The position numbers and the translations under genes are program-made. The notes below the pieces were generated by a model. The model saw only the letters and a list, made by a program, of their open reading frames with translations, was not told where the DNA came from and ran no database searches. DNA of 64,000 nucleotides from Mycobacterium sp. (GTDB taxonomy: Bacteria > Actinomycetota > Actinomycetes > Mycobacteriales > Mycobacteriaceae): the NCBI GenBank assembly GCA_025965895.1, contig JAOPWC010000135.1:37950-101949 (forward strand), in the 5' to 3' direction. The stretch's first letter is position 1, and each line of letters begins with the position of its first letter. Positions 25,112 to 34,172 of this stretch are shown here, in pieces.

Positions 25112-25690
25112 TTACTCGCTGGGGGCACAAGCGGCCAGAGCATCGTCGACCTGTTGGACCACGACGAGCCGCGCCAGCCCCAGCGGATGCACGTAGCCGG
25201 AGTCCACCAGCCCCTCCAACCAGCTCAGCAAACCGTCGTAGTGGCCGTCGGGGTCCAGCACGACCACCGGCTTCTCATGCATGCCGAGGTAGCCGGCGGT
25301 CCAGGTCTCGAAGAGCTCCTCGAGCGTGCCGATGCCGCCGGGCAGCGCGAGAAACGCATCGGCGCGCTCCTCCATCACCTGTTTGCGTTCGCGCATCGTG
25401 TCGGTCACGATCAGCTCGTCGGCGTCGACGTCGGCCATCTCCCGGTGGACGAGCGCCTTCGGGATCACGCCGACGGTGTGTCCGTTGTGGGCGCGGGCGC
25501 CGGTGGCCAACGCGCCCATCGCCGAGACGTTGCCGCCGCCGGAGACCAGCGTCCACCCGCGGTCGGCGATCGACTCGCCGACCGTCGCGGCCAGCCTGAG
25601 TAGTTCCGGGTGGGTGGGGCCGGACGCGCAGTACACGCAGACCGCCCATTCCGTTTGGGTACTAGATGCGGTCCCGGACACAGTCGCCAA
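25112..25690 (-). CDS. LOG-family cytokinin-nucleotide phosphoribohydrolase (Rv1205-like)
   Basis: A 192-residue Rossmann-like protein from TTG 25690 (GTG 25681 is possible). The LOG signatures are present: SGGGNVSAMGA at ~50-60 and the catalytic PGGIGTLEE at ~117-125, plus DTMRERKQVMEE. LOG enzymes release the free base from cytokinin-like nucleotides. In M. tuberculosis Rv1205 is such an enzyme and a proteasome substrate whose accumulation sensitises cells to nitric oxide. It heads the fadD6-folP2-gpgS polycistron and is divergent from the ATPase gene with only 11 bp between starts. Confidence 0.92.
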   Translation of the reverse strand: MATVSGTASSTQTEWAVCVYCASGPTHPELLRLAATVGESIADRGWTLVSGGGNVSAMGALATGARAHNGHTVGVIPKALVHREMADVDADELIVTDTMRERKQVMEERADAFLALPGGIGTLEELFETWTAGYLGMHEKPVVVLDPDGHYDGLLSWLEGLVDSGYVHPLGLARLVVVQQVDDALAACAPSE

Positions 25691-25701
25691 CGTAGCGCCC
25701 T

Positions 25702-27963
25702 ATGATCCGGCGAGTGCCTGCCCATTGGCTGACCGCGCCCGACGAAGGGTCACTGGAGCAGCTCGTCGCCGGCCTGGCTGACGACGAGCGGGCCGGGGCT
25801 GTGCTGGTGGGACCCGTCGGCGTGGGCAAGACCCAGTTGGCTGACATCGCCGCGGAACGCTTCACCGATGCAAATCCCTCCGCCCAGATGGCGCGGGTCG
25901 TGGGCACGGCGTCGTCGCGCACCGTGCCATTCGGCGCGTTCGCGCATCTGATCGAGGTCGCCGGTGCCGGGAAGACGACCGAGCTGCTGCGGGCAGCGCG
26001 GGCATCGTTGCGGCGCGCCGATGGTGACGAGCTGCTCATCGTGGTCGACGACGCGCATTACCTGGACAAGCTTTCCGCCACGCTGGTCTACCAGCTCGCG
26101 GTGAGCCGTGCCGCCCGGCTGATCGTCACCGTGGATGCCGGACAGCCCGTGCCCGAGGCGGTCTCAGCGCTGTGGACCGATGAATTGGTGAGCAGAATCG
26201 ACGTCGCGCCACTCGATCGCAGCCGGGCGGCGAGCGTGCTGGCGGCGGCGGCGGGACGCCGGCTGGAGAGTTCCGCCATCGACGGGATCTTCTCGGCCAG
26301 CCGGGGAAACCCGTTGTATCTGCGTCACGTCGTGGGCAATGAGCCGCCCGGTGACCTTCAGACCCTGGTCACGGGTTACGTCGCGGCGCTACCCGAGCAG
26401 GTGCAGGAGGTGCTGCAATATCTCGCCGTGCAGGATCCGCTGGCGCTCGGCGACCTCGTCGCGCTCACCGGCGAGGAGGCGGTCGAGCAGGCGGCCGCTG
26501 CCGGCGCGGTGCGAATGGAGCAGGCCGGCGACGACCGGATCGTCTACCCGGGTCACCCGCTCTACACGGACATCGTGCGGGCGGGCCTGCCTCAGTCCGA
26601 CCGCACCCGGCTGCGGACGGCCCTGATCGGGCTGCCGTCCGCTCACCCGCCCGGCGATGTCATCGCACGCCTGCGACTGGCGGCACTCTCGCTCGGCAGC
26701 GACACGCCCCAGCCCGTCGCCGACGTCCTCGTCGCGGCGCTGGAAGCGCTGCGGCTGGGTGACATGGATCTCGGCGAGCGGTTGGCCGGCGCCGCGCTGG
26801 AGCGCTCCGGCGGCCTGCCCGCGCGGCTGGCCCTGGCCACCGCGCTCGCGTGGCAGGGACGCGGCCGCGAATCCGATGAAGTGCTCGGCCCGGTGGATCC
26901 GGCGCAGCTGTCCGAGAGCGAGCTGATGGCGTGGGCACTGCCGCGCGCCGCCAACCAGTTCTGGATGCTCGGAGAGCCGACGCAGGCCGCGGCATTTCTG
27001 CAGTCCACCCGAAACCGGGTCTCGGCGCCCACGGCCCGCGCCACACTCGACGCGCTGGCCGCGACGTTCGCGATGAACGCAGGCACCCCGCATCGGGCGT
27101 TGCGGATGACCGACGAGGTGCTCTCGTCACCGCACGCCGACGGGCAGGCGGTGGGCTGGGCGGCGTCGGCCGCTGCGCTGAGCAGTGCGCGAATCGGCCG
27201 GTTCGACGACGTCGACGCGTTGGCGGCCCGGGCGCTGGCCGCTGAACATCCGGGGCTTCTGCGTTTCACCAGCGGATTCGGCCGCACGAGCGCGCTGGTG
27301 ATGGCGGGCCACCTGCAGGAGGCCCGGTTGCTGGCCCAGAAATACACCGACTTCGCCGAGTTGCAGCAGCCGGGCCGGGCGATCGGCGAGGTCCTGGTGG
27401 CACACGTGGCGATCGCCCAGGGCGACTTCGACGCGGCGGTGGCGCTGCTGCGCCGATCTGCGGACGCGCTGGCGCTCACCGGCTATTCGTGGGGCCCGCT
27501 GTCGCTGATGCTGCTGGCGGCGGCGCTCGGCCAGCAGGGCGACCGGATCGGGGCGGCCAAAGTGCTCAGCAACGCCGAGTCTCGCCACGGGCTGAAGTCG
27601 GCGCTGTTCGCGCCGGAGCTGGCATTGGCGAGAGCCTGGACGAGGGCAGCCCGCGACGACGCTGCGGGCGCGATCGACGCGGCCCGCCAGGCGGTCCAGG
27701 CAGCCGAGCGCGGTGGACAGTCGGCGGTCGCGTTGCGGGCGCTGCACGACGCGGTTCGCCTCGGCGACACGCGTGCCGTGTACCGGTTGGAGCGGTTGGC
27801 CGGTGAGGTGGACTGCGTGCTCGGCCGGTTGGCGCTGGCGCACGCCCGCGCGCTGACCGAGGGTGACAGCGGGGCGCTCACCGCGGTGGCGGCGGATTTG
27901 GCGGCGGTAGGGCTGCATCCCGCGGCCGCCGACGCCGCGGCTCAGGCGGAGCGCGTGAGGTAA
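25702..27963 (+). CDS. STAND/LAL-type AAA ATPase without a LuxR DNA-binding domain (Rv1204c-like)
   Basis: A 753-residue protein. The P-loop GPVGVGKTQLAD is at ~38-49 and the Walker B DELLIVVDDAHYLD near 113-126, followed by a sensor/winged-helix region and ~400 residues of TPR-like helices (LALATALAWQGRGRESDEVL). The architecture is that of mycobacterial LuxR-family LAL regulators, but the protein ends at AAAQAERVR, just where such proteins normally continue into a HTH_LuxR domain. It is longer than the M. tuberculosis form. It may signal through protein contacts only. Its 3' end overlaps convergent dapE by 22 bp. Confidence 0.8.
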   Translation: MIRRVPAHWLTAPDEGSLEQLVAGLADDERAGAVLVGPVGVGKTQLADIAAERFTDANPSAQMARVVGTASSRTVPFGAFAHLIEVAGAGKTTELLRAARASLRRADGDELLIVVDDAHYLDKLSATLVYQLAVSRAARLIVTVDAGQPVPEAVSALWTDELVSRIDVAPLDRSRAASVLAAAAGRRLESSAIDGIFSASRGNPLYLRHVVGNEPPGDLQTLVTGYVAALPEQVQEVLQYLAVQDPLALGDLVALTGEEAVEQAAAAGAVRMEQAGDDRIVYPGHPLYTDIVRAGLPQSDRTRLRTALIGLPSAHPPGDVIARLRLAALSLGSDTPQPVADVLVAALEALRLGDMDLGERLAGAALERSGGLPARLALATALAWQGRGRESDEVLGPVDPAQLSESELMAWALPRAANQFWMLGEPTQAAAFLQSTRNRVSAPTARATLDALAATFAMNAGTPHRALRMTDEVLSSPHADGQAVGWAASAAALSSARIGRFDDVDALAARALAAEHPGLLRFTSGFGRTSALVMAGHLQEARLLAQKYTDFAELQQPGRAIGEVLVAHVAIAQGDFDAAVALLRRSADALALTGYSWGPLSLMLLAAALGQQGDRIGAAKVLSNAESRHGLKSALFAPELALARAWTRAARDDAAGAIDAARQAVQAAERGGQSAVALRALHDAVRLGDTRAVYRLERLAGEVDCVLGRLALAHARALTEGDSGALTAVAADLAAVGLHPAAADAAAQAERVR

Positions 27964-29012
27964 CCGCCCAGCATGTCGACCGCGGCGGTGATCTGACCGA
28001 TCGGAACCCGCTCGTCGGCGCGGTGCGCCAAGTTCGGGTCGCCAGGGCCGTAGTTGACTGCCGGGATGCCGCGGGCAGCGAACCGCGACACGTCGGTCCA
28101 GCCGTACTTCGCGCGCACCTGTCCCCCGGCGGCCTCGACCAGTGCGGCGGCCGCGGGCTCGGCGAGGCCGGGCAGTGCGCCCTCGGCCGCGTCGGTCATC
28201 TCGATGTGCACGTCGAGGCCCTCGAGCACCTCGCGCACATGCTGCAGCGCCCCCGCGGCGCTGCGGTCGGGCGCGAAGCGGAAGTTCAGCGTCACCGAAG
28301 CGGTGTCGGGGATCACGTTGCCGGCGACGCCGCCGTCGATCCATACCGCCGATAGGCCCTCCCGGTACGCGCAACCGTCGATGTCGACTGTGCGGGCCTG
28401 ATAGCGGGACAACCGGTCGAGGACCGCGCTGAGTTTGTGGATTGCGTTGTCGCCCATCCAGGATCGGGCCGAATGGGCGCGGGTGCCCGTCGTACTGACG
28501 ACGACGCGGATGGTGCCCTGGCAGCCTGCCTCGACGTAGCCCCCCGACGGTTCGCCCAGTATCGCGACGTCGGCCCGCAGCCAATCGGGCAGCTCCCGCT
28601 CGATGCGGCCCAAACCGTTTGCGGCAGCTTCAATTTCCTCGCAGTCGTACAGCACCAGCGTCAGGTCGTGCACAGGCTCGGTGACGATGGCAGCCAGATG
28701 CATGAACACTGCCACGCCCGACTTCATGTCGACGCTGCCGCAGCCGCGAAGTTCGTCGCCGTCGCGGCGGCTGGGCAGGTTGCCGGCAACCGGCACCGTA
28801 TCCAGGTGCCCCGCCAGCACCACCCGCGACGGCCGGCCGAATTGCGTACGGGCCAGCACGGCGTTGCCGTTCCGGACGATCTCGAAGCCGTCGGTCTGAC
28901 AGCGCAGCGCGGCCTCGACCTCTTGGGCGATCAGGTGCTCGTGGCCGGACTCGCTCCGGATGTCGACGAGCGCAGCGGTCAGCGCGATCGGGTCACCGTG
29001 CAGGTCCAGCAT
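27942..29012 (-). CDS. dapE: Succinyl-diaminopimelate desuccinylase
   Basis: A 356-residue M20 metallopeptidase from ATG 29012, aligned with the M. tuberculosis start MLDLRGDPI. Zinc ligands and catalytic residues are visible in AGHLDTVP, CGSVDMKSG, LYDCEEIEA and LGEPSGG; the dimerisation/lid segment is RAHSARSWMGDNAIHKL and the C-terminal KYGWTDVSRFAARGIP is conserved. It releases succinate to give LL-diaminopimelate for lysine and peptidoglycan. dapD is divergent, 34 bp away, so the succinylase branch is adjacent. Confidence 0.95.
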   Translation of the reverse strand: MLDLHGDPIALTAALVDIRSESGHEHLIAQEVEAALRCQTDGFEIVRNGNAVLARTQFGRPSRVVLAGHLDTVPVAGNLPSRRDGDELRGCGSVDMKSGVAVFMHLAAIVTEPVHDLTLVLYDCEEIEAAANGLGRIERELPDWLRADVAILGEPSGGYVEAGCQGTIRVVVSTTGTRAHSARSWMGDNAIHKLSAVLDRLSRYQARTVDIDGCAYREGLSAVWIDGGVAGNVIPDTASVTLNFRFAPDRSAAGALQHVREVLEGLDVHIEMTDAAEGALPGLAEPAAAALVEAAGGQVRAKYGWTDVSRFAARGIPAVNYGPGDPNLAHRADERVPIGQITAAVDMLGGYLTRSA

Positions 29013-29046
29013 GGTCGCCAACGTTAGTCCACTAGCGTGTAAGACC

Positions 29047-29991
29047 ATGACTTCCGCAGCGGGCATCGGGTTGGCGACGGTCGCCGCCGATGGAACTGTG
29101 CTCGACACCTGGTTCCCCGAACCAGAGCTCGTCGGCGACGAACCATCGGGCACCGTGCGGCTTTCTGTCGCCGAGGTGCCCGAGGAACTCGCTGTGCTGG
29201 AGGGTCGCGATGAGGACCGTGGTGTCGAGACGGTACTGGTCCGGACGGTGATCGCGTCGCTGGACGAGAAGCCCGCCGACGGTTATGACGCGTACTTGCG
29301 GCTGCACCTGCTCTCGCACCGGCTGGTCCAGCCGCATGGGGCCAACCTGGACGGATTGTTCGGCGTGCTCGCGAACGTGGTGTGGACCAATCACGGGCCG
29401 TGCCAGGTCGACGGGTTCGAGGTGGTGCGTGCGCGGCTGCGCCGCCGCCGGCCCGTGGCGGTCTACGGAGTCGACAAGTTTCCGCGGATGGTCGACTACG
29501 TGATGCCCACCGGTGTGCGGATCGCCGATGCCGACCGGGTGCGTCTGGGTGCGCATCTGGCGGCCGGCACGACCGTCATGCACGAGGGCTTCGTCAACTT
29601 CAACGCCGGGACGTTGGGCACGTCGATGATCGAGGGGCGCATTTCCTCGGGGGTGGTTGTCGGTGATGGCTCCGACATCGGCGGCGGTGCGTCGACGATG
29701 GGAACGCTGTCCGGCGGTGGCAGCCAGGTGATCTCAATCGGCAAACGGTGCCTGCTCGGCGCCAACTCGGGGCTCGGCATCTCGCTCGGCGACGACTGCG
29801 TGATCGAGGCCGGGTTGTACGTCACCGCGGGCACGAAAGTGCAGACGCCGGACGGCGTGACGGTCAAGGCGCGAGAGTTGTCCGGCGCCGGCAACATGCT
29901 GTTCCGCCGCAACTCGTTGACGGGTGGCGTCGAGGTGGTCGCCCGCGATGGTCAGGGCATCGCGCTCAACGCGATACTGCACGCGAATTGA
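29047..29991 (+). CDS. dapD: Tetrahydrodipicolinate N-succinyltransferase
   Basis: A 314-residue trimeric left-handed beta-helix acyltransferase from ATG 29047. The N-domain includes YDAYLRLHLLSHRLVQPHG; PTGVRIADADRVRLGAHL starts the hexapeptide-repeat domain; HEGFVNFNAGTLGTSMIEGR is the active region, with Glu in MIEGR; and GANSGLGISLGDDCVIEAG forms the succinyl-CoA site. It converts tetrahydrodipicolinate to N-succinyl-2-amino-6-oxopimelate. Mycobacteria use this branch, which agrees with dapE next door and dapC at 38429. Confidence 0.95.
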   Translation: MTSAAGIGLATVAADGTVLDTWFPEPELVGDEPSGTVRLSVAEVPEELAVLEGRDEDRGVETVLVRTVIASLDEKPADGYDAYLRLHLLSHRLVQPHGANLDGLFGVLANVVWTNHGPCQVDGFEVVRARLRRRRPVAVYGVDKFPRMVDYVMPTGVRIADADRVRLGAHLAAGTTVMHEGFVNFNAGTLGTSMIEGRISSGVVVGDGSDIGGGASTMGTLSGGGSQVISIGKRCLLGANSGLGISLGDDCVIEAGLYVTAGTKVQTPDGVTVKARELSGAGNMLFRRNSLTGGVEVVARDGQGIALNAILHAN

Positions 29992-30060
29992 CCGGCGCCT
30001 TCTGCGCGTCTGTGCGGTTTCGTAGGCGACACGCCGATGCCGACATCCGCACAGTCGAGC

Positions 30061-30313
30061 TCAGTCAGCAGCCAGCACGCAGAACTCGTTGCCTTCCGGG
30101 TCGGCGAGCACCACCCAACTTTGTTCGTCTTGCCCGATGTCGACGTGCCGCGCGCCGAGCCGCAGCAACCGCTCCACCTCGGCGTGCTGGTCGTCCGGTA
30201 CGAAGTCGAAGGGGACGCGGTTTTTGACGATTCGCCTATCGCCGACGCCAAGAAACAGCCAGTCGGGTCCGGCGCCGGTCGGCGGCGTCGATGCAGATCT
30301 CGTCGAACCTCAT
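30061..30313 (-). pseudogene. VOC (glyoxalase-fold) gene remnant with an internal deletion
   Basis: ATG 30313 overlaps the fadD36 stop as ATGA and starts MRFDEICIDAADRRR, a typical VOC N-terminus. The continuation is in another frame: AGAGPDWLFLGVGDRRIVKN...RVPFDFVPDDQHAEVERLL...QSWVVLADPEGNEFCVLAAD and a stop at 30061. Against the usual ~115-120-residue VOC proteins, about 30 residues between the N-terminal strand and PDWLFLGV are missing and the frame is shifted. It is read as a deletion pseudogene that was once translationally coupled to fadD36. Confidence 0.65.
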
Positions 30314-31716
30314 CCCCGTGCCGTGAGCTCCTTTTTCAGCACCTTTCCCATCGCGTTTCGTGGCAGCGCCTCGACGATCCGGACCTCGCGCGGCCGTTTG
30401 TGCACTGAAAGCTCTTGCGCCACATACTCGATGAGCGTCTCAGGCGACACGTCGCCGACTACGAACGCCACGATCCGCTGGCCCAGATCGTCGTCGGGCA
30501 AGCCGACGACGGCCGCTTCCGACACTCCGGGGTGGCCGAGCAGCGCGGTCTCCACTTCACCGGCGCCGACGCGGTACCCGCCCGACTTGATCAAGTCGGT
30601 GGACTCGCGCCCCACGATCTGGTGCATGCCGGAGGCGTCGACCGCGGCCACATCGCCGGTCCGGTACCAGCCGTCGTCGGTGAACGCCGCCGCGGTCGCG
30701 TCGGGCCGGCCCAGGTATCCGTCGAACAGCATCGGCCCCCGGACCTCGAGGCGTGCAACGGTTTCGCCGTCGTGTGGTGCAGCCAGGCCCTCCTCGTTGA
30801 CGAGGCGGGTCGTCACACCGGCCAACGGCACCCCCACCCGGCCCGCTCGGCGCTCGCCGTCCGCGCGGGTGCTCAGCGTGATCAGCGACTCCGTGCTGCC
30901 GTAGCGCTCCACCGGCCGGTGCCCGGTCAGCTCGGCGAGCCGCGAGAACACCGGCACCGGCAGCGGCGCGCTGCCGGAGACCAGCAGACGCGCCGGCCGC
31001 AGCGCCTCGGCCGCGTCAGGGTCGGCGACAATCCGGGACCACACCGTCGGCACCCCGAAATAGAGGGTGCCGTGCGCCGCCGCATAGCCGGCAGGCGTCG
31101 GTCGGCCCGTGTGCACGAAGCGGTTGCCGATCCGCAGCGAGCCGAGCAGGCCGACCACCAGACCATGCACGTGAAACAGCGGCAGGCCGTGAACCAGCGT
31201 GTCGTCCGCGGTCCATTGCCATGCTTCGGCGAGCGCGTCGAGGTCGGCGGCGATCGCGCGCCGGCTCAACAGCACACCTTTGGGCGGGCCCGTGGTACCG
31301 GAGGTGTATATCACCAACGCGGTCGCGTCCGGCGACGGCTCCGGGTAGCGGTGCCACGAACGGGCGTGCAGCCGCACCGGAATGTGCGGCAGGCCCTCCG
31401 CCGAGTCCGGCGTCTCGCCGAGCCAGGCCTCAGCACCCGAGTCAGCGATGATGTGGCGACGTTCAGCCTGCCCGACGTCGGCGGGCACCGGGACGACGGG
31501 CACACCGGCGAGCAGGCAGCCGGTGATCGCGAGCACGGTCACGGCGCTCGGGGCCGCCAGCACCGCGACCCGCCGCGCACCGCCCACCCGCTCGGCCACC
31601 GACGTGGCAGCGCCGACAAGGTCGCCGCGGCTCAGGGCGGTCTCGCCGATCCGCACGGCATCGGCGAGGTCGGCGCCCCCCGCGACGGCGACGGGGTTCA
31701 GCGAAGCCAGCAACAC
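30310..31716 (-). CDS. fadD36: FadD36 acyl-CoA synthetase
   Basis: A 468-residue ANL-family ligase. GTG 31716 (MLLASLNPVAVA) aligns with the Rv1193 start and is preferred to an upstream extension. Motifs are VIYTSGTTGPPKGVLLS (P-loop), PLFHVHGLVVGLLG, VERYGSTESLITLSTR, DGWYRTGDVA, KSGGYRVGAGEVE and the C-terminal PRNAMGKVLKKEL with the catalytic Lys. It is shorter than most FadD proteins and close to malonyl/methylmalonyl-CoA synthetase-like enzymes. In M. tuberculosis FadD36 has been treated as a fatty acyl-CoA ligase; the substrate here is uncertain. It is divergent from the Nudix gene. Confidence 0.9.
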   Translation of the reverse strand: MLLASLNPVAVAGGADLADAVRIGETALSRGDLVGAATSVAERVGGARRVAVLAAPSAVTVLAITGCLLAGVPVVPVPADVGQAERRHIIADSGAEAWLGETPDSAEGLPHIPVRLHARSWHRYPEPSPDATALVIYTSGTTGPPKGVLLSRRAIAADLDALAEAWQWTADDTLVHGLPLFHVHGLVVGLLGSLRIGNRFVHTGRPTPAGYAAAHGTLYFGVPTVWSRIVADPDAAEALRPARLLVSGSAPLPVPVFSRLAELTGHRPVERYGSTESLITLSTRADGERRAGRVGVPLAGVTTRLVNEEGLAAPHDGETVARLEVRGPMLFDGYLGRPDATAAAFTDDGWYRTGDVAAVDASGMHQIVGRESTDLIKSGGYRVGAGEVETALLGHPGVSEAAVVGLPDDDLGQRIVAFVVGDVSPETLIEYVAQELSVHKRPREVRIVEALPRNAMGKVLKKELTARG

Positions 31717-31759
31717 GCCTGCGAGGCTACCCAACCCGAGGGGGCAATACTTGAGCCTC

Positions 31760-32293
31760 GTGAAGATCGAACGCATCGCCAGCCGGGAGGTCTATCGCAA
31801 TCCGTGGATGAGCGTGCGCGAGGACGACATCCGCAGGCCCGACGGCACCCACGGCATCTACAGCGTCATCGACAAGCCCACATATGCGTTGGTCATCGCC
31901 TGCGACGACGACAGGTTCCGGCTGGTCGAGCAGTTCCGCTATCCGCTGGGCCAGCGGCGCTGGGAATTCCCGCAGGGCACCGCGCCGGATCTTGCCCACA
32001 TGGAACCGGAGGAGCTGGCGGCCCGCGAACTGCGCGAGGAAACCGGCCTACGCGCCGGATCGTTCGTGCGGCTTGGTCAGCTCGACGTCGCGCCCGGGAT
32101 GAGCAGTCAGCGCGGCTGGGTGTTCCTCGCCACAAACATCACCGAAGGCGAGCCGGACCGCGAGCACGAGGAGCAGGACATGCGCAGCGCGTGGTTCTCC
32201 CGTGAGCAGGTCGAGGCGATGATCCGCAGCGGCGAGATCACCGACGCACAGTCGATCGCGGCCTTCGCGCAGTTCCTGCTCACCGAGTGGTGA
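31760..32293 (+). CDS. Nudix hydrolase, ADP-ribose pyrophosphatase-like
   Basis: A 177-residue Nudix protein from GTG 31760. The strand-rich N-terminus (VYRNPWMSVREDDIRRPDG) and VEQFRYPLGQRRWEFPQG are typical of the ADPRase subfamily. The Nudix box runs from GTAPDLAHMEPEELAA into RELREETGLRAG with its metal-binding Glu residues; the loop before it is longer than canonical. It probably hydrolyses ADP-ribose or a related nucleotide sugar. It shares a 43-bp divergent spacer with fadD36 and its 3' end overlaps the convergent MFS gene by 14 bp. Confidence 0.88.
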   Translation: MKIERIASREVYRNPWMSVREDDIRRPDGTHGIYSVIDKPTYALVIACDDDRFRLVEQFRYPLGQRRWEFPQGTAPDLAHMEPEELAARELREETGLRAGSFVRLGQLDVAPGMSSQRGWVFLATNITEGEPDREHEEQDMRSAWFSREQVEAMIRSGEITDAQSIAAFAQFLLTEW

Positions 32294-33461
32294 ATTCGAC
32301 GGCTGCGCGCGCCAACAACACGACGGCGAACACCGCGCCGACCACCCCCGAGATCAGCAGCGGCAGCCGCCCGTCGGTGCCCCACAACAGCCCGGCCCAT
32401 AGTCCCGCGAACAGCACGGCAAATCCGCTCAAGCCTTGGAAGACGCCCTGGGCGCTGGACTGAAGCTCTCCGCTTGCCAGCGTTGAAATCCATGCCTTCC
32501 CGACGCCCTCATAGCAGGCGGTGAACAAGCCGTACACCATGATCAGCAGCCATGCTTCCGTGGCGTTCGTCGTGAGACCCAGGCCGAGGTAACCGACCGC
32601 GAAGAAGACCAGCCCGAACCCGTACACCACTGGCCGGCCGAAGCGGTCGGCGAGCAGCCCGGCCGGGAAGCTTGCAACCGCGTACACCAGGTTGTAGCCG
32701 ACATAGGCCAAGATGACGCCGACGACCGAGAAGCCGATTTCATTGAGCCGCAACAGAAGCAGCGCGTCGGGGAAGTTCGCGACGCTGAACGCGACGAGAA
32801 ACCCGACCACCCGCCAGTATCGGGCCGGCAGCCCGCGCGCCCCGGCGAGGATCGACGGCCGGGCCCCGCCGGGCGTCACCCGTGGCCGCTCGCGAACCAA
32901 GGCGATCAGCAGCACGCTCAGCACCGCGGGGATGAGCGCGAGGTACAGCACCGGCGCGATCCGGTGGTCGAACAGCTCGTAGCCGGCCAGCCCGAGCAGT
33001 GGGCCGATGACGGCGCCGAGCGTGTCCATCATGCGGTGGAATCCGAACACCCGGCCGCGCTCGGCAGGCTCGATCCCGTCGACCAGCAGTGCGTCCCGTG
33101 GCGCCCCGCGCAGGCCCTTCCCGAGCCGGTCCACCACCCGCCCGACCACTACACCGGGCCACGCGCCCGCGGCCGCGACGATCAGCTTGCCCAAGGCCGC
33201 CATCCCGTACCCGGTCGCGATCAGCGGGCGCCGGGCGAACCGGTCGCCCAACCGACCGGACGCGAGCTTGGTCAGCGACGCAGCGCCCTCGGCGGCGCCC
33301 TCCACGGCGCCGACGACCGCCGGCGGCGCACCGAGGACGCTCGTCAGGTAGATCGGCAGCAGCGGGTACAACAGCTCGCTCGCGGCGTCCTGCAGCAGCG
33401 AAACCACCGAGAGAACCCGGACGTTGCGGGTGAGCCAGGTGCGCCGATTACGAACCGTCAT
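32280..33461 (-). CDS. Major facilitator superfamily transporter
   Basis: About 393 residues from ATG 33461 (GTG 33491 would add 10). Twelve hydrophobic segments are visible, with the motif-A loop GRLGDRFARRPLIATGYG between helices 2 and 3, a related loop LGKGLRGAPRDALLVDG after helix 4, and GLLADRFGRPVVYGFG as the second-half motif A. The helix-4 sequence KGLRGAPRDALLVD is common in an uncharacterised MFS clade with possible drug or metabolite export. The substrate cannot be read. In this genome it lies between the Nudix and RDD genes. Confidence 0.88.
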   Translation of the reverse strand: MTVRNRRTWLTRNVRVLSVVSLLQDAASELLYPLLPIYLTSVLGAPPAVVGAVEGAAEGAASLTKLASGRLGDRFARRPLIATGYGMAALGKLIVAAAGAWPGVVVGRVVDRLGKGLRGAPRDALLVDGIEPAERGRVFGFHRMMDTLGAVIGPLLGLAGYELFDHRIAPVLYLALIPAVLSVLLIALVRERPRVTPGGARPSILAGARGLPARYWRVVGFLVAFSVANFPDALLLLRLNEIGFSVVGVILAYVGYNLVYAVASFPAGLLADRFGRPVVYGFGLVFFAVGYLGLGLTTNATEAWLLIMVYGLFTACYEGVGKAWISTLASGELQSSAQGVFQGLSGFAVLFAGLWAGLLWGTDGRLPLLISGVVGAVFAVVLLARAAVEFTTR

Positions 33462-33492
33462 CGGCTCATCGTCGCAGTCGTCCCGCGTCACC

Positions 33493-33999
33493 TCACAAAA
33501 GCTGCCGGGCCATCGGCACGTGGCGCGGGCGCTCGTACAACACCTTGCTGTGAAAGGCCATGTCCTGCAACGACCGTCGTTGCCGGTCGACGGTAGCGGA
33601 CACCAGTCCCAGCGGAAGAATCAGGCACGCGACCGCGCGCAGGATGGCCTCCGCCGGTCGCAACGGAAGACCGTCACGCCCCACCACCCGCAGCCCGAGC
33701 GCTGCCGCACCGGCCGTGCGTCCGGACCTCGACCAGGATTCCGCCGAGTACGCCACCGCGACGATGAGGCTGATCGCACCCTCGCGCGCGGTCTCGGCGA
33801 GACCGTGATCCAGCGAACTCGGCCAAGACCCGGCCATGCTCAGTGCGACTGCCGCCTGCAGCGTATAGAGCGTCCCAACGACGACAAGAAGATCGATGAC
33901 CGCGGCGAGCACCCGGCGCCCCATTCCGGCGGGGGTGGCGCGCATTGATGTGGTGCTGGTCACTGGTGTCCTCAGGTGTTTCGGTTCGGGTGCTGTCAT
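33493..33999 (-). CDS. RDD-family membrane protein
   Basis: A 168-residue protein from ATG 33999 (a shorter start at MRATPAGMGRR, 33945, is possible). The RDD domain has MGRRVLAAVIDLLVVVGTLY (first helix with conserved Arg and Asp), a second helix region ISLIVAVAYSAESW, the conserved GRTAGAAALGLRVVGRDG turn, and a third segment AILRAVACLILPLGLVSA followed by RSLQDMAFHSKVLYERP. RDD proteins are small membrane proteins of mostly unknown role, some linked to ion exchange. It reads in the same direction as the MFS gene, with 31 bp between. Confidence 0.85.
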   Translation of the reverse strand: MTAPEPKHLRTPVTSTTSMRATPAGMGRRVLAAVIDLLVVVGTLYTLQAAVALSMAGSWPSSLDHGLAETAREGAISLIVAVAYSAESWSRSGRTAGAAALGLRVVGRDGLPLRPAEAILRAVACLILPLGLVSATVDRQRRSLQDMAFHSKVLYERPRHVPMARQLL

Positions 34000-34103
34000 A
34001 GATACGACGAACGGAACGCCGGGGGTTCGACACAGCTGGAGAAATTGTCTTCGCCTGCCACGGCTGCCCAACCGGGATAGGCCGGATCTGAGGCACCTGC
34101 CGG

Positions 34104-34135
34104 TGACGTTGATCGGCCCCTCTTGAACAACGTCA
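34104..34135 (-). terminator. Stem-loop in the putB-RDD spacer
   Basis: TGACGTTG (34104-34111) and CAACGTCA (34128-34135) form a perfect 8-bp stem with a 16-base loop; one bulge extends it by two GC pairs. It starts about 38 bases downstream of the putB stop and 105 bases upstream of the RDD start. There is no U-tract. It could be a weak terminator after rocA-putB or an operator for the RDD gene. Confidence 0.35.
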
Positions 34136-34172
34136 ACCGAGAACCGCGAGATTCGATTTCGGGCGTGTCGGG

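Noticed and set aside
23590..25599. 669-codon forward frame opposite fadD6 and the LOG gene
   Set aside because: A shadow ORF rich in Arg, Val and His, typical of the complement of high-GC coding DNA; the reverse-strand genes carry clear motifs.
25702..27963. LuxR-type transcription factor
   Set aside because: No helix-turn-helix is present at the C-terminus, so a DNA-binding role is not supported.
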